DNA of 64,000 bases from Zoroaster sp. YZ-2022. Taxonomy: Eukaryota; Echinodermata; Asteroidea; Forcipulatida; Zoroasteridae. The notes beneath the pieces were generated by a model. It did no database searches. It worked only from the letters and a program-made list of their open reading frames with translations, and was not told where the DNA came from. Each line of letters begins with the position of its first letter. Position 1 is the first letter of the stretch. The stretch is from NCBI GenBank assembly GCA_029582265.1, contig CM055828.1:8841902-8905901 (forward strand). Reading direction: 5' to 3'. A program made the translations under genes and the position numbers. Of the stretch, positions 49,332 to 59,660 are shown in pieces.

Positions 49332-50634
49332 GTCTTCATCCGGCTTACCGCATGTGGTGCTCTATCACCTGAGTTGTTTTTGTAATAGCCGCATCTTCTG
49401 TCCCCATCAGAATGATGTCGCTTCTCGGGTTTGTTCTCAGAACTAACGGGCGTGATGATCGGTGATCAACCCCTGACACGGAATTTATAGGTTAAATGAC
49501 TTCTGCCTATTCTGAAGATTTGTTTGGGTGTTTGTTGACCATAAATAAGGGCATGTTGCAACATTAGATTTCCAACATTCCGAATTTTCACTATTTCGAT
49601 CTTTACCATATTTTTGTTGTCACTAATTTTAGAAATTAAGCATGAGCAGGCGCGTAGCCAGAGAGGTTTCCTTTTTTAATTTAATTTAATTTAATTTTTG
49701 AAATAAATAAATCGGCAGTCCCACAGGAGGGTGGTGGTGGTGGTGGTGGTGGTGGTGGCGGCGGCGGCGGCGGTGGCGGTGCCGGCGGTGGCTACTCCAC
49801 AGAGCTTTTGGTTCCGTGTAGAGGACGGCAATGGAACTTTCAATGAGACCGTATAATTATGTTTTTCATCCTTTTTTATTTAAATACTTTTTGCCGCGAT
49901 GTACGGCACACGTTGATAAGGTAATAACATAGGCTACATACTCGGTAAACCTCTGCATTTAAAGATGAATGGCAATTTCTGGGATTTTTCATCAGAACGT
50001 AGCTATTTTACCTGAGGATTAAGGGAAACAAATTGATTTAAAATAATACATTTCTCAAAATATTCGTAATGGTTTACAGTCATGTACCAATATTAATTTA
50101 TTATTATAGAGCCTATGGGTCCCAGGTTTCCTCATAAATTCATTTTTTGCATTTTTTTAAAACGTAAAATAAGGTTCTGACAACTATTTTGTGAAATATC
50201 TTATTTCAATGTTATCTCATTTAGGTTCTGACAACTATTTTGTGAAATATCTTATTTCAATGTTATCTCATTTCTATAGGCCTACTATCAATGTTCTAAT
50301 ACAAACAGCAAATTCCGGTGCCACAACATGCTGGGACGTAACGCTTTGCTGTAAAGTCGTTTGCTCAGTGTTGCTTCCGATACGATTTCGGCCTCCTGAA
50401 TCTGCCAAATTAGTTAACTGTCAACTCGTGTCAAGTTCGCAGTTACAAAGGCCATAAAACAATATCCAGTGATTCTTCTCTTCGTAAGCTTGTCGAATAT
50501 GTCGTCATTTACGTCTACACCAATATCCACGGCCCTTAAAGCCCTTTTGTTCATTATTGTCGGGTCGCGTTTCGCCATTGAGATAAGCTATTGATTTAAT
50601 TTTGCCCTACACCGACGTGTGTATAGCACTGTAT
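49332..50634 (+). other. Intergenic DNA with GGT/GGC microsatellite and a 51-bp duplication
   Basis: GCGCGTAGCCAG at 49651 resembles the end of the element at 50644. A (GGT)n(GGC)n run lies at about 49729-49793. A 51-bp segment beginning AGGTTCTGACAACTATTTTG is tandemly repeated at 50172-50222 and 50223-50273. No gene is recognised. Confidence 0.6.
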
Positions 50635-51913
50635 GCTCAGTGCAGGCGCGTAGCCAGCCCTGTCGGTCCGGGGGGGCAAAATTAAGATGATCGTCCCGAT
50701 TTCATGGTTTAAATTTAATTGCGAAATACTGAATAATATTGAATCAAAACAATCGATATATTGTACAAACATGATCATCTGTGATTTATTGTTCTTTCCT
50801 TGGATCTATACTGTCTGAACTGTTGCTATTAATTTCTACACTGTCATGACTGTGATGAACTTAAACATTCATAATTAATCGTATTCGTAATGTATATATA
50901 TACACACCGTTTACAACACTTTACACTGAAAGTTATTCGTGTACATGTCGTATAAAAACCTTTAATAAAATGTTGTAAGACAAGTTGTAAATACGTTCTG
51001 CACGTAACCCGAGTACATACTGGTTCATTGTATTGATTCAAATTTCAAGTTTTTAATGTTTTAATGTTTGTTTCTATATAAATTCGTCTCTAATTAACAA
51101 AAAAGTTGAAAGATCCATCTGTAAGGTCCATATTTTATGAGCAATTTATATATCTCTCTCATTATATATCTCTCATTAGGCAATTTAATTTCACTAATTT
51201 ACATCCTCTTGCTATATAAAACCATAACAAATATTATATTTGGCAGCAATTTAATTTAGCGAATTGGGCCTCCTAGCGAAATTAAATTGCTAGCGAAATT
51301 AACTTGTTTTACAGTATTTGATAAAGTGATTTCCGGGACAAAAACCGGGTATAAAAACTTCAGATCTAACTTCCCTTCCTCAATCCTCCCTCTCCCGTCT
51401 CCCTTTATCAATTATTCACCCCTTTACCATTCCCTAAATCATCCTTTCCTCCTCCCTAAATCTGCCTGCCTCTGCATCCTTCGTCCCAAGTCCGTCCTTC
51501 CCGCCCTTTCCGGTCCCTTACCCTCTCCGGCTCCCTCGGCTCCCTTCCTTCCCTTACCCCTGCCCTAACCTTGCCTGCCTTAAGTTAGGCTGCCTTGGTA
51601 CTCGTCCCAACGGTCCTATCCATCCTTTCTTCCATTACCAAGGCCCACATTTCCTTCTCTCCTCCCCCTCCCTCCCTCCTCCGTCCTCCCTCATTTCGTC
51701 AATAATCCCTACTCTTCTAATTTCTTTCTTTACCTCTTTCGTTTTTTCTCCCTCGGAGTGCCTCCCTCAATTTTGCCTCCTTTTGGCTCTGCCTTTCCTT
51801 TTCTCTTTTCTTTATTTTTACCGTCCCGATTTTACTTCTATTTTTTTCCCGGGGGGGGGGCAGTCTGCCCCCCCCTGCCCCCCCCCCCGCTGGCTACGCT
51901 ACTGGCTCAGTGC
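50635..51913. mobile_element. TIR element with 9-bp target duplication
   Basis: GCTCAGTGC occurs at 50635-50643 and again at 51905-51913. Between them the ends are inverted repeats: AGGCGCGTAGCCAG on the left and CTGGCTACGCTACTG on the right, followed inward by G-rich (left) or C-rich (right) runs. The element is 1261 bp. The right third is polypyrimidine-rich (51360-51850). An 8-9-bp duplication suggests a hAT-like origin, but there is no transposase in it. Other GCGTAGCCAG/GCATAGCCAG ends at 5873 and 49651 may be family relatives. Confidence 0.75.
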
Positions 51914-51944
51914 TTTCCAAGTGTCTGTGAAAAAAATACACAAG

Positions 51945-52023
51945 CGACTCGGGCGGGATTCGAACCAACGACCTCCTGCTTAGCCTACTAGTGCAGACGT
52001 CTTAACCTCTCGACCACCGAGCT
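51945..52023 (-). mobile_element. tRNA-Leu/Ser-like SINE head or tRNA pseudogene
   Basis: On the minus strand it reads GCTCGGTGGTCGAGAGGTTA then B box GGTTCGAATCCC and CGAGTC. CTCGG pairs with CCGAG as an acceptor stem. The A and B boxes are good RNA polymerase III signals. Stem mismatches and downstream T-rich sequence favour a SINE head over a working tRNA. It lies 32 bp from the target duplication of the neighbouring element. Confidence 0.65.
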
Positions 52024-52316
52024 TGCCCGATGACGATTGGCCGGCTAAGCCAGCTGAAAGTGTTTGTGCGATTTCTGGGGATGGAAAGCCGACCACGCTC
52101 ACTCTGAAATCTATTTATAGTAACGTCGATCAGCGCTATACGGGTCGCTCTCACCAGTGCGTGTTCTGTTCTTGTTTGACACCAAATCCAAATTGTGTAC
52201 ACTAAATCTCATCGTGGAAAAAACACGCAAACGGTTTTATCGTCAACGCATCAAATGTGCAGAATGCGGCAAGCAAATAGACTGACTTTTACATCAGTGC
52301 CCGAAAAATCACAGGT

Positions 52317-52540
52317 ATCTTGGCAACCATTCCTGCTACATCGTGTTCTGCAGAGCGCTCCTTCAGCGGCCTCAGACGAATCAAGACAATCTGAGGAGTA
52401 CAATGGGTCAAACGCGACTAAACAGTGTGTCAATACTAAATATTGAGCGAAAGTATGCCAACATGTCTGTTGGCAAAAATGTTGACCAAATAATTGATAT
52501 TTTTGCTGCTAAGAAAGGCAGAAAACAATATTTCTTTTAA
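52317..52540 (+). pseudogene. hAT transposase C-terminal relic (second hAT lineage)
   Basis: Reads LATIPATSCSAERSFSGLRR then, after a one-base shift near 52385, NLRSTMGQTRLNSVSILNIE up to a stop at 52538-52540. The SxERSFSxLRRIK and LRSTMxxxRLNxLxxL(N) blocks are the hAT dimerisation domain of the ZMYM/TTF-type transposase group, unlike the ZBED type at 12301-14540. Only the tail is present. Confidence 0.8.
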
Positions 52541-52769
52541 GTTGCATGTTGTATGATTTGTGCTAACTGTATATCGTCGATTGATAAAAAGACTTTTTAT
52601 TAGAAATTGGTACTTGTGTTTTTATCTGTGTAAAATTTCGGGCAAATCAACCCCTCTGCCCAGTCCCCATACGCCCATGGGCCTAACATTCTTAAAACTA
52701 AAGTGTTCAATCAACATTTTAAAGAGTTTGGTCACTAGTGACAACTCTTTATAGGCCTACAGTTGGATT

Positions 52770-52845
52770 TAACTTTTAAAAGTGTTGAATTAACATTGAT
52801 AAAGTTAGACTTAACTTGACTCCATGTTAATTCAACATGGATCAA
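52770..52845. repeat. Short inverted repeat
   Basis: TGTTGAATTAACAT and its inverse ATGTTAATTCAACA are separated by about 30 bp, next to AAGTTAGACTTAACTT. Probably a tiny MITE relic. Confidence 0.5.
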
Positions 52846-52847
52846 CC

Positions 52848-54105
52848 GGGAAGTCAAAGATCTGATCAACAAAAAACACCGAGCTCAACGATCGAATAGT
52901 TTAGCTGACTGAAACTGCAGTTACACTAACAAGTACGGAATATGGTCAAAAGTGAGGTAAATGCGTCATACTTGCGGTATGTGAATGATCTGTTCGCCCA
53001 TACCAGACAATCGGAAACGTTTCTTTGCCTAATGTACGATCACGGAAACGTAACCCACCTCCTGTTCTGACAAGTGATGAACATAATCAATCAACCATCA
53101 GACACTGCACAACAATTTGCTCGTTTTTTCAGTCTGTTTTTTCCACATCAGCTGATGCTTTAACGTCAGTCGGCCTACCAGCTACATAAAAAACTGCCAA
53201 TTCCTTCCTTGGGGAATAATCACATTTCCCACAGTGAGGTATTTCGTAAACTCTCTAATTTAGCCTAAATGAGCGAAAGTCACTAGGACCTGACGGTCTT
53301 ACACCAACTCTCTTAAAGAAATCTGCGAAAGTTGTCTCCCCAGTTTTAGAACGCATTTTCACATTGTCACTTTCACGGGGGATATTATCAACCTTGTGGA
53401 AACACGCTCATATTTCACCAGTTTTTAAGTCAGGAGACCGATCGCTAACGTCGAACTATCGCCCTGTCGCCCTGTCGCCCTGACATCGATAGTGAGCAAG
53501 ATTATGGAAACAATAATAGCCAATACTATTCGTAGCTATCTTGATGATAATTGTTTGCTTTCCACCGTGCAGCATGGGTTCACTAAGGGGAAATCCTGTG
53601 TTACACAGCTTTTAAGTATCACTAATGATTGGCTGACTATTTTAGATATTCGAAAACCTCCAGTGATTGATGCTATATTTAAGGCCTTCGATGCAAAAAC
53701 TTGCGGACGACTTGGAGAGGATACAAAGGAGAGCATCGCGTATTGTCCTGAAACAACGGAGGATGGAGATGTCTTACCCCGCGCTGCAACTTCTTAATTG
53801 GTTCACTCTTGCATCTCGGAGGAAGTACTTATTACTTTCTGTTGTCAGAAAGTCATTAGCCTATATAACAAGTCACCAGTGATACTGTTAGTAATACTGT
53901 TCACGTGAATACTCCACACATCGATGATCTTAAGTTTGTTCACCTCAAGGCTCGGACTCAGCGTCTACATCACACTCCTATACACGCATTTCCAAGAATG
54001 TGGGATGAGCTCTCAAAACAACTTCGAACAGATTTAGTCATATTACCAATTAATGCTTGGATGAAGAAACTTAAGAAATTTATTTGTAAGCGGATTTAGA
54101 CACAG
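52848..54105 (+). pseudogene. Jockey/CR1-like LINE with deleted RT core
   Basis: From REVKDLINKKHRAQRSNS (52851) through stop-broken linker to LKKSAKVVSP, HISPVFKSGDRSLTSNYRPV (53409-53466), then IMETIIANTIRSYL, QHGFTKGKSCVTQLL (53560-53620). These are reverse-transcriptase blocks 0-2 of a non-LTR element. Just after an IDAIFKAFD block the reading jumps to LADDLERIQRRASRIVL, a segment that normally follows the RT domain, so the catalytic YADD region has been deleted. The C-terminal part (53905-54099) ends AWMKKLKKFICKRI and a stop. It cannot be active. Confidence 0.85.
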
Positions 54106-54649
54106 ACTGGTTTACTTTAATGTTTACATTTTTATTTATCGAAATTATTTGTTTTTATTTTTTATATATATAGGCCTATATTTGTTATTTCGCATTTATA
54201 TATATTTTTCCAACCTATTTATTTGTTATTATATTTATACATTTTCTTTTTATAAGTGTATGTATGTTCGTGCTTTGTGGTATTAATTATTGTTCATTGT
54301 GTTGGGCTGAATTTTTTCTCTTTACATGTTATACTCACTGGTGTTTAATGTTTTCTTGAGTCCTGTTCGTAGTTATATATTTGTCTCTGTATGTAGGAAT
54401 GGGCAGTGCTGTATTGTGCTGGTAGGTTGGACTGTGGGAGGTATGGGAGGGGGCTTTATCGGTTGTTCTCCTTGGTTTTTATAGCCTATGTAGTTTTACC
54501 CACCTGTTATTTAATTTTTTATTTTTTAATCAATCAATGTCGGTTTATCTTCTTTTTAAATAATATTTTTATAATTCTGTATATACAGCAGCGTGGCAGG
54601 ACTTTTTCAGAGGTATGGGGCACAGGGGGAATTGCTTTTCGGTGTTTTT
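54106..54649 (+). other. AT-rich sequence, likely LINE 3' UTR
   Basis: T-rich DNA following the LINE stop. It is probably its 3' untranslated region, but no terminal repeat marks where it ends. Confidence 0.45.
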
Positions 54650-55431
54650 ATCCTTTTATATGGCACTAGCATGGGGAAATTCAGGAATAGTTCAAAACAA
54701 CAGGTTACTGATCCTTCAAAAAAAAGCTTTTAGAATTATTAATCATACTGATTACTTAGCTCACTGTGACCCTCTATTTTACAAACATAATAGTCTTAAG
54801 ATCAGTGACACTTATCTTCTACAGCTTGGGATTTTCATGTATAAACTTAATTCTAATAATCTTCCTCATTCAATTTGTTCCTTGTTTACAAAAAATCAAA
54901 ATGTTCACGATCATTTTACAAGGCAATGTAATGAATTTCATCAATCATTTGCCCGTACGACACTTTCTTATAGAACGATTAAGCATGAAGGTCCCAGGCT
55001 GTGGTATTCACTAGATAGTAATCTAAAAAGTACTCCTACATTAATATTCTTCAAACGTAAATTTAAGGACTTTTTGTTGAGTAAATACCTGTAAGTGGTT
55101 AACTGACTCTAGGGTTTGGCTTGGGCTTTAATAACGACATGCATGGGATTGTTTTTGTTTTGTTTTGTATGTTTATATTTCACTACATATAAATTGTTCA
55201 CTCGTCTTGTTTATTATACTTATCTGGGAGGTCCTTACTAGACAAGCATTGCTTCTTAAGGGCCTCATTCCACTTGCATTTAATTTCTCTATATCATATT
55301 ATTATTTATTATTACTATCCATCTATTATTATTGCTATAACCCTTATAAGATTATTGTATGTTTACTTATATCCATAATGTATATTTGATAAGTGTGGAA
55401 AATATTAAAGAACTGAACTGAACTGAACTGT
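54650..55431 (+). mobile_element. CR1/L2-like LINE 3' end (second family)
   Basis: An open frame to 55094 reads QNNRLLILQKKAFRIINHTD, DPLFYKHNSLKISDTYLLQL, FMYKLNSNNLP, FKRKFKDFLLSKYL and stop. This is the conserved C-terminal region after reverse transcriptase in many invertebrate LINEs. About 330 bp of 3' UTR follows, ending in four GAACT repeats (55411-55431). The frame is intact, so this is a relatively young 5'-truncated insertion. Confidence 0.87.
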
Positions 55432-55600
55432 TGGGAGTTGGGAGCCTAGGGGGCGCTTGGAATTCGTGGGGGGGGGGGGTGGGGGGACGCGTCCCCAGGC
55501 CTCCGTGGCTAGGCCACTGTGTATATACTGCGTTATATATACTGTCTTTTATCTTTAGATTTTAACAAATTTCTATTTTATATATAATTTAATTTTATAT
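55432..55600 (+). repeat. G-rich tract and transposon-end-like sequence
   Basis: A G run at about 55469-55486 with quadruplex potential, then GCGTCCCC and TGGCTAGGCCACTG, which resembles GCGTAGCCAG-type ends. No partner end is identified. Confidence 0.4.
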
Positions 55601-55602
55601 AA

Positions 55603-55676
<74 letters not shown>

Positions 55677-55717
55677 TTAAATTAAATTAAATTAAATATT
55701 AAATATTAATTAAATAT

Positions 55718-55778
<61 letters not shown>

Positions 55779-55780
55779 CA
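55601..55780. repeat. (TA)n and (TTAAA)n tracts
   Basis: Two long (TA)n runs (about 55605-55672 and 55723-55777) flank (ATTAA)n-like sequence. The whole segment is close to self-complementary and could form a large cruciform. Confidence 0.95.
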
Positions 55781-55929
55781 TCAAAAATATTGCAATTTAT
55801 TTTTGTAATATCAGTGGTTCTGGGTATGAAGGCCCCCAGGCCACAGTTATTTAGTTAACTTTTTCATGCCCTGGCATGTTCCACTGGTAATGTTCTGTTT
55901 TGTATATTTTGTTTGTTGTGTTTTATGCC

Positions 55930-55958
55930 GAATAAATAATAATAATAATAATAATAAT
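55930..55958 (+). repeat. (AAT)n microsatellite
   Basis: Roughly nine AAT units preceding the MITE copy at 55958. A second short AAT run (56094-56106) follows it. Confidence 0.9.
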
Positions 55959-56094
55959 AAAACTTGTAGCTTTGCATGGTGAGGATGATAAGTAAGACTA
56001 ATTGCGGTGACACCATGTGGAATCCCAGTTCTTTTCAGAACTAATTACTACTCAATTGAGATTCCACATGGTGTCACCGCAATTAGTCTTACTT
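55958..56094. mobile_element. Palindromic MITE, complete copy
   Basis: Left arm AAGTAAGACTAATTGCGG then TGACACCATGTGGAATC. Right arm is its exact inverse. The centre is AGTTCTTTTCAGAACT plus CTAATTACTACTCAATTGA. The outer left flank AAAACTTGTAGCTTTGCATG is shared with the copy at 47330-47512. AAT repeats on both sides suggest insertion into, or seeding of, a microsatellite. Confidence 0.88.
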
Positions 56095-56181
56095 AATAAT
56101 AATAATAACACTTTCTTTTCGAGAAAAATTTATACTTTATACGGTATAAGTTTTGAGGCGTTGCACTAGGTGGAATATCGA

Positions 56182-56663
56182 TATCGTTTCGGTTTGCGGT
56201 AACACCATGTGTTTATCTCAACTAACGTGAAGCTGAGGTACAGGTTCTGAAAAGAACCGTATCGCACAACTCGTATCTCAACCTTCGTTAAGTGAGAAAG
56301 GTTCAAGGGAGAACCAATTTCGGGCAACTCGTTTTCCTCTACTGTCGCTAAGTGAGAAATATGGTTCAGGGAGAACCATGGGGACTTCACGGGTTAATAT
56401 GGTTCAGGGAGAACCATGGGGACTTCATGGTTCTCCCTGAACCAATTAACCCGTGAAGTCCCCATGGTTCTCCCTGAACCATATTTCTCACTTAGCGACA
56501 GTAGAGGAAAACGAGTTGCCAGAAATTGGTTCTCCCTAATTGAACCTTTCTCACTTAATGAAGGTTGAGATACGAGTTGTGCGATACGGTTCTTTTCAGA
56601 ACCTGTACCTCAGCTTCACGTTAGCGAGATAAACACATGGTGTTGCCGCAAACCGAAACGATA
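56182..56663. mobile_element. 482-bp foldback element
   Basis: Two arms of about 235 bp are near-perfect inverted copies meeting at about 56422. The outer ends are TATCGTTTCGGTTTGCGG then TAACACCATGTG and the inverse. Nested hairpins occur within each arm: GGTTCTGAAAAGAACC, GGTTCAAGGGAGAACC and GGTTCAGGGAGAACC. The TTGCGG(T)AACACCATGTG end and the TTCTTTTCAGAA hairpin are shared with the smaller MITE at 55958. It has no coding capacity. Confidence 0.92.
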
Positions 56664-57914
56664 CTTTATACGGTGTTGTCACTCTTATGTGGTTGATTCA
56701 ACATTTTAGTTTTAAGAGTGTATGAAAATCTATAGCTATAACCAGACCGTTCAACTATAATCGAATGTCTTGGAAATCACCAACAATTAAGTTGTTGTGT
56801 CATCATGCCAGCGAAGATTTTGAGGCATGATCCTCGTTCAGAAATTCAAACAGCAATATATAGGATTTATCATAATAGACCGTAATTTTCCTCGAGCAAA
56901 TATTTTGGTGGATTTATTTTATTTTATTTTTTATTTTTTTACTATTTCACTGCCGGTGATTTTTGTCATTTTTTCTTTTCGAAATTGCTACTGTTCTTGT
57001 GAAAAGGTTAACAAATTCAGAAATAAATTGAGTGACGGGTCCCACATGTAATAAATTAATGTTGGCACTCAATAACCTATTTTTTAAACAATGTTTCTTG
57101 TCTATAATGTGAAATGTGATGATCTTTAATCACAATTTTGTTTAGACATTTTTACAATTTGATTTGTCATTTTTGTTACAGATTGGCCAGTTCCTCAAAG
57201 ACATTCGGCTCTAAAGTTCAGCCAAATATATAAGTATTGAGCACAGCACGTGCACCGCCCGAGAGTAAGCCTATTTTTAGTACACAAAGTTTCTATTGTA
57301 CAATTCATTTAGCACCGCTACCGGGTATTATACGAAAGCGGAATGCGTTGGGTTTGGTTGTGTAACTTCTATATAAGACCGGATTTAGCAGTACATTTTT
57401 CACACTCATCTGAACACCACAACACGAGGTCAGTCGGATGCTTTGTCTGCTTCTCCTCCTATGATATGATGGGTGTCACTCTCCATCAGCCTCTCGGTTG
57501 CCACACTGCCATGGCCCAGCTCAGTGCTATAATATTATATGGTGCGTCGGCCCTACGCCATGCAGAGGCAGTGAGATTAAACAACTAGGCATGCCTCTCA
57601 GTTTCTCAGTCAAGTTGATGGCCTAAACCAGACCCGTTTGGGCACTATATATATCAGCCTAAACAGGGTATGATCCAAGGTGGATATGCAGAGGAACTGC
57701 CTGTAAGACAAAAGGGGCGGGAGGGAACACATAAAAACGTGTTTTTGTGAAATAGTATAGTGCAAATGTAAGGCCTGTTACTGCTGTATAAATGAGCCAG
57801 TAATTTCAGTCGCCGTGTTAATCTTAAACTAGGACACGTCCCTATTGCATTGAAAGAGATGCTATGATACTTTCCCCTTCCTTAATTGGATGGACTAGGA
57901 CTAGGAAATCCCCA
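56664..57914 (+). other. Intergenic DNA
   Basis: Mostly unique. A TATA-like TATATAAGACC lies at about 57370, but no recognised gene follows. A short frame at 57343-57588 begins upstream of that TATA and has no recognisable motif. No confident feature. Confidence 0.4.
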
Positions 57915-58407
57915 AGGCCAAGGCCGACCGGCCGCGCCCAAACGCATCCGCACCGCACGCTGCGGCGGGCAACCGAGCCCCAGCAGACGACTTTTGTTAG
58001 ATTTTTTTTCTTTTAAAAACGAGTACTTGATTTACCAAGAGCTCTGATTAAGCGAGATGAAACGAATCCAACTTCAAATACATGCTTAAAAATATCTTAA
58101 TTTACGCGCGAAATGTGTCCGTCATATTAAATACACACGCACACTGCGCATAATTATGCATAATGTCAAAATAAATAGTCATCGCGCACATGCATCGCAC
58201 GTTCCGCGTGCGATTTAGTCGTAGATCGCCAGCATATATACGACGCGCGCGCGCGTGTACGTACGTGTGTTCATATATACGCTGGTGTGTGGCCGGTCAG
58301 CTTTGTGTACGCTGCATAAAAAAATTATGCAGCTGATGATATACTAACAGTTAGTTACTGCGATAGAGACCATTCATTAACGTTCAAGACAGTTAAGTGA
58401 AACCAAG
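57915..58407 (+). promoter_or_regulatory. CpG-rich region and probable 5' non-coding exon of the KRAB gene
   Basis: CpG density rises sharply from about 57915 to 58265 (for example GGCCGCGCCC and a CG run near 58233-58248), unlike the AT-rich surroundings. At 58402-58413 there is a strong donor AACCAAG|GTAAGATATC with no long open frame before it. The most economical reading is a promoter and first untranslated exon ending at 58407, spliced to the acceptor at 62373. The start site cannot be placed from the sequence alone. Confidence 0.5.
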
Positions 58408-59488
58408 GTAAGATATCAGAGACAGAGGCCTAGGCCTACCCTAGGGCTATAGGCTGGTCCTAACTGTTATCTAAGTTAGGACCAATACATTGTCATTGGA
58501 TTTGGATATCCCTCCGTAACGTTAGTCCGTACGGTTGGGCCTAACGAACGTCGACGTTATCCATTCTTCCGACCTTGACCTTGTCATTGACTGACTAGTT
58601 ATAGCCTACAAAAAAGTGATTAATTTTTTGTGAAATTTGATCTGCTAGGCCTAACTGTTAATGTTAACGTAGGCCTACTGCAAAACAAAACTCTGTGATG
58701 TGATAACTTTGTCATAAAATCCAATTTGTAGGATCATTCACTTTCGTAAAATTATCGAATGGTAGGCCTACGCCTAATGCTTGTTAATGTTGGCCCTAAC
58801 ACATAACGGTTAACTAACGTTAACAGTTAATGTTATTGTTAACACTAACACTGCAGTTAACGTTAACAGTTAACGTTAACATTAGTTAACCGTTAATTAA
58901 CTGTTGTTAGGCCTGTTTGAGGGGCCTAACATTAACATTATTCATTAATGTTATCATTCCCAAGAATTCTTACGTTAGGCCTAGGCCCTAGCCCTAGCCC
59001 TAACACTAACACTAACACTAACACTACAGTTAGCTGGTTAGGAGCAGGCCTAATTTCACAAAAGTGAATGATCCTAATGTTACAATAGGCCTATTGCAGT
59101 ATTGGATTGGAAAGATTGTCATATATCCAACGGCCACTTTTTAATTAAGGATTTTTTGGCAATTGTCATTGTTTTGCAACCACTTTTATGATGGCTTTTG
59201 TACTTTATTTCCCTTCTAAACAAAACCTCTTCTTATTTGACATTAGGCCTAGGCCTATAGGCCTAACATCTATAGACATTTTTATGGTATTTTAACTATG
59301 ATGTAAATTTGACTGTTTTCAGCCTACCGGCTGCTTTTTCAGATTTTAATAAATCGGTGATAATGATAATGATAATATAGTTGCCACTGTGCATGTACAA
59401 TGACTGAGAAGTCATCCACTTTTCCAGGCCAATATCCTGGAAAAGTGGAATAATTTCAAGTAGGCTTAGGCCTATGTCCATCTAATGT
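58408..59488 (+). other. Presumed first intron, 5' part, with TTAACG-rich palindromes
   Basis: Contains a 9-bp hairpin GGTCCTAAC/GTTAGGACC (58456-58483), a cluster of GTTAACGTTAAC-type palindromes (58800-58910), a (CCCTAG)n(CACTAA)n stretch at about 58986-59030, and many TAGGCCTA words. No exon is seen. Confidence 0.55.
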
Positions 59489-59623
59489 TAGTCCGAATGC
59501 CTTTTCCATTCATTTTCCTATTTTTAGAGTAATTATGTAATTTGTTGCTGTGAACATTCACAGCGACAATTATGTAATTGTTCTAAAAACAGGAGACTGT
59601 GGATGGAAGAGGCATTTGGACTA
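59489..59623. mobile_element. TA-flanked hairpin MITE
   Basis: TA-GTCCGAATGCCTTTTCCAT on the left and ATGGAAGAGGCATTTGGAC-TA on the right. Complementarity continues to a centre at GTGAACATTCAC (about 59551-59562). About 133 bp, no coding capacity. The TA flanks suggest a mariner-type origin. Confidence 0.75.
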
Positions 59624-59660
59624 TGCCCATCATCATCATGTTCTCCACCTTACTAGGTAG

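Noticed and set aside
57343..57588. Small gene behind a TATATAAG box
   Set aside because: Its ATG lies upstream of the TATA, and the peptide has no recognisable feature.
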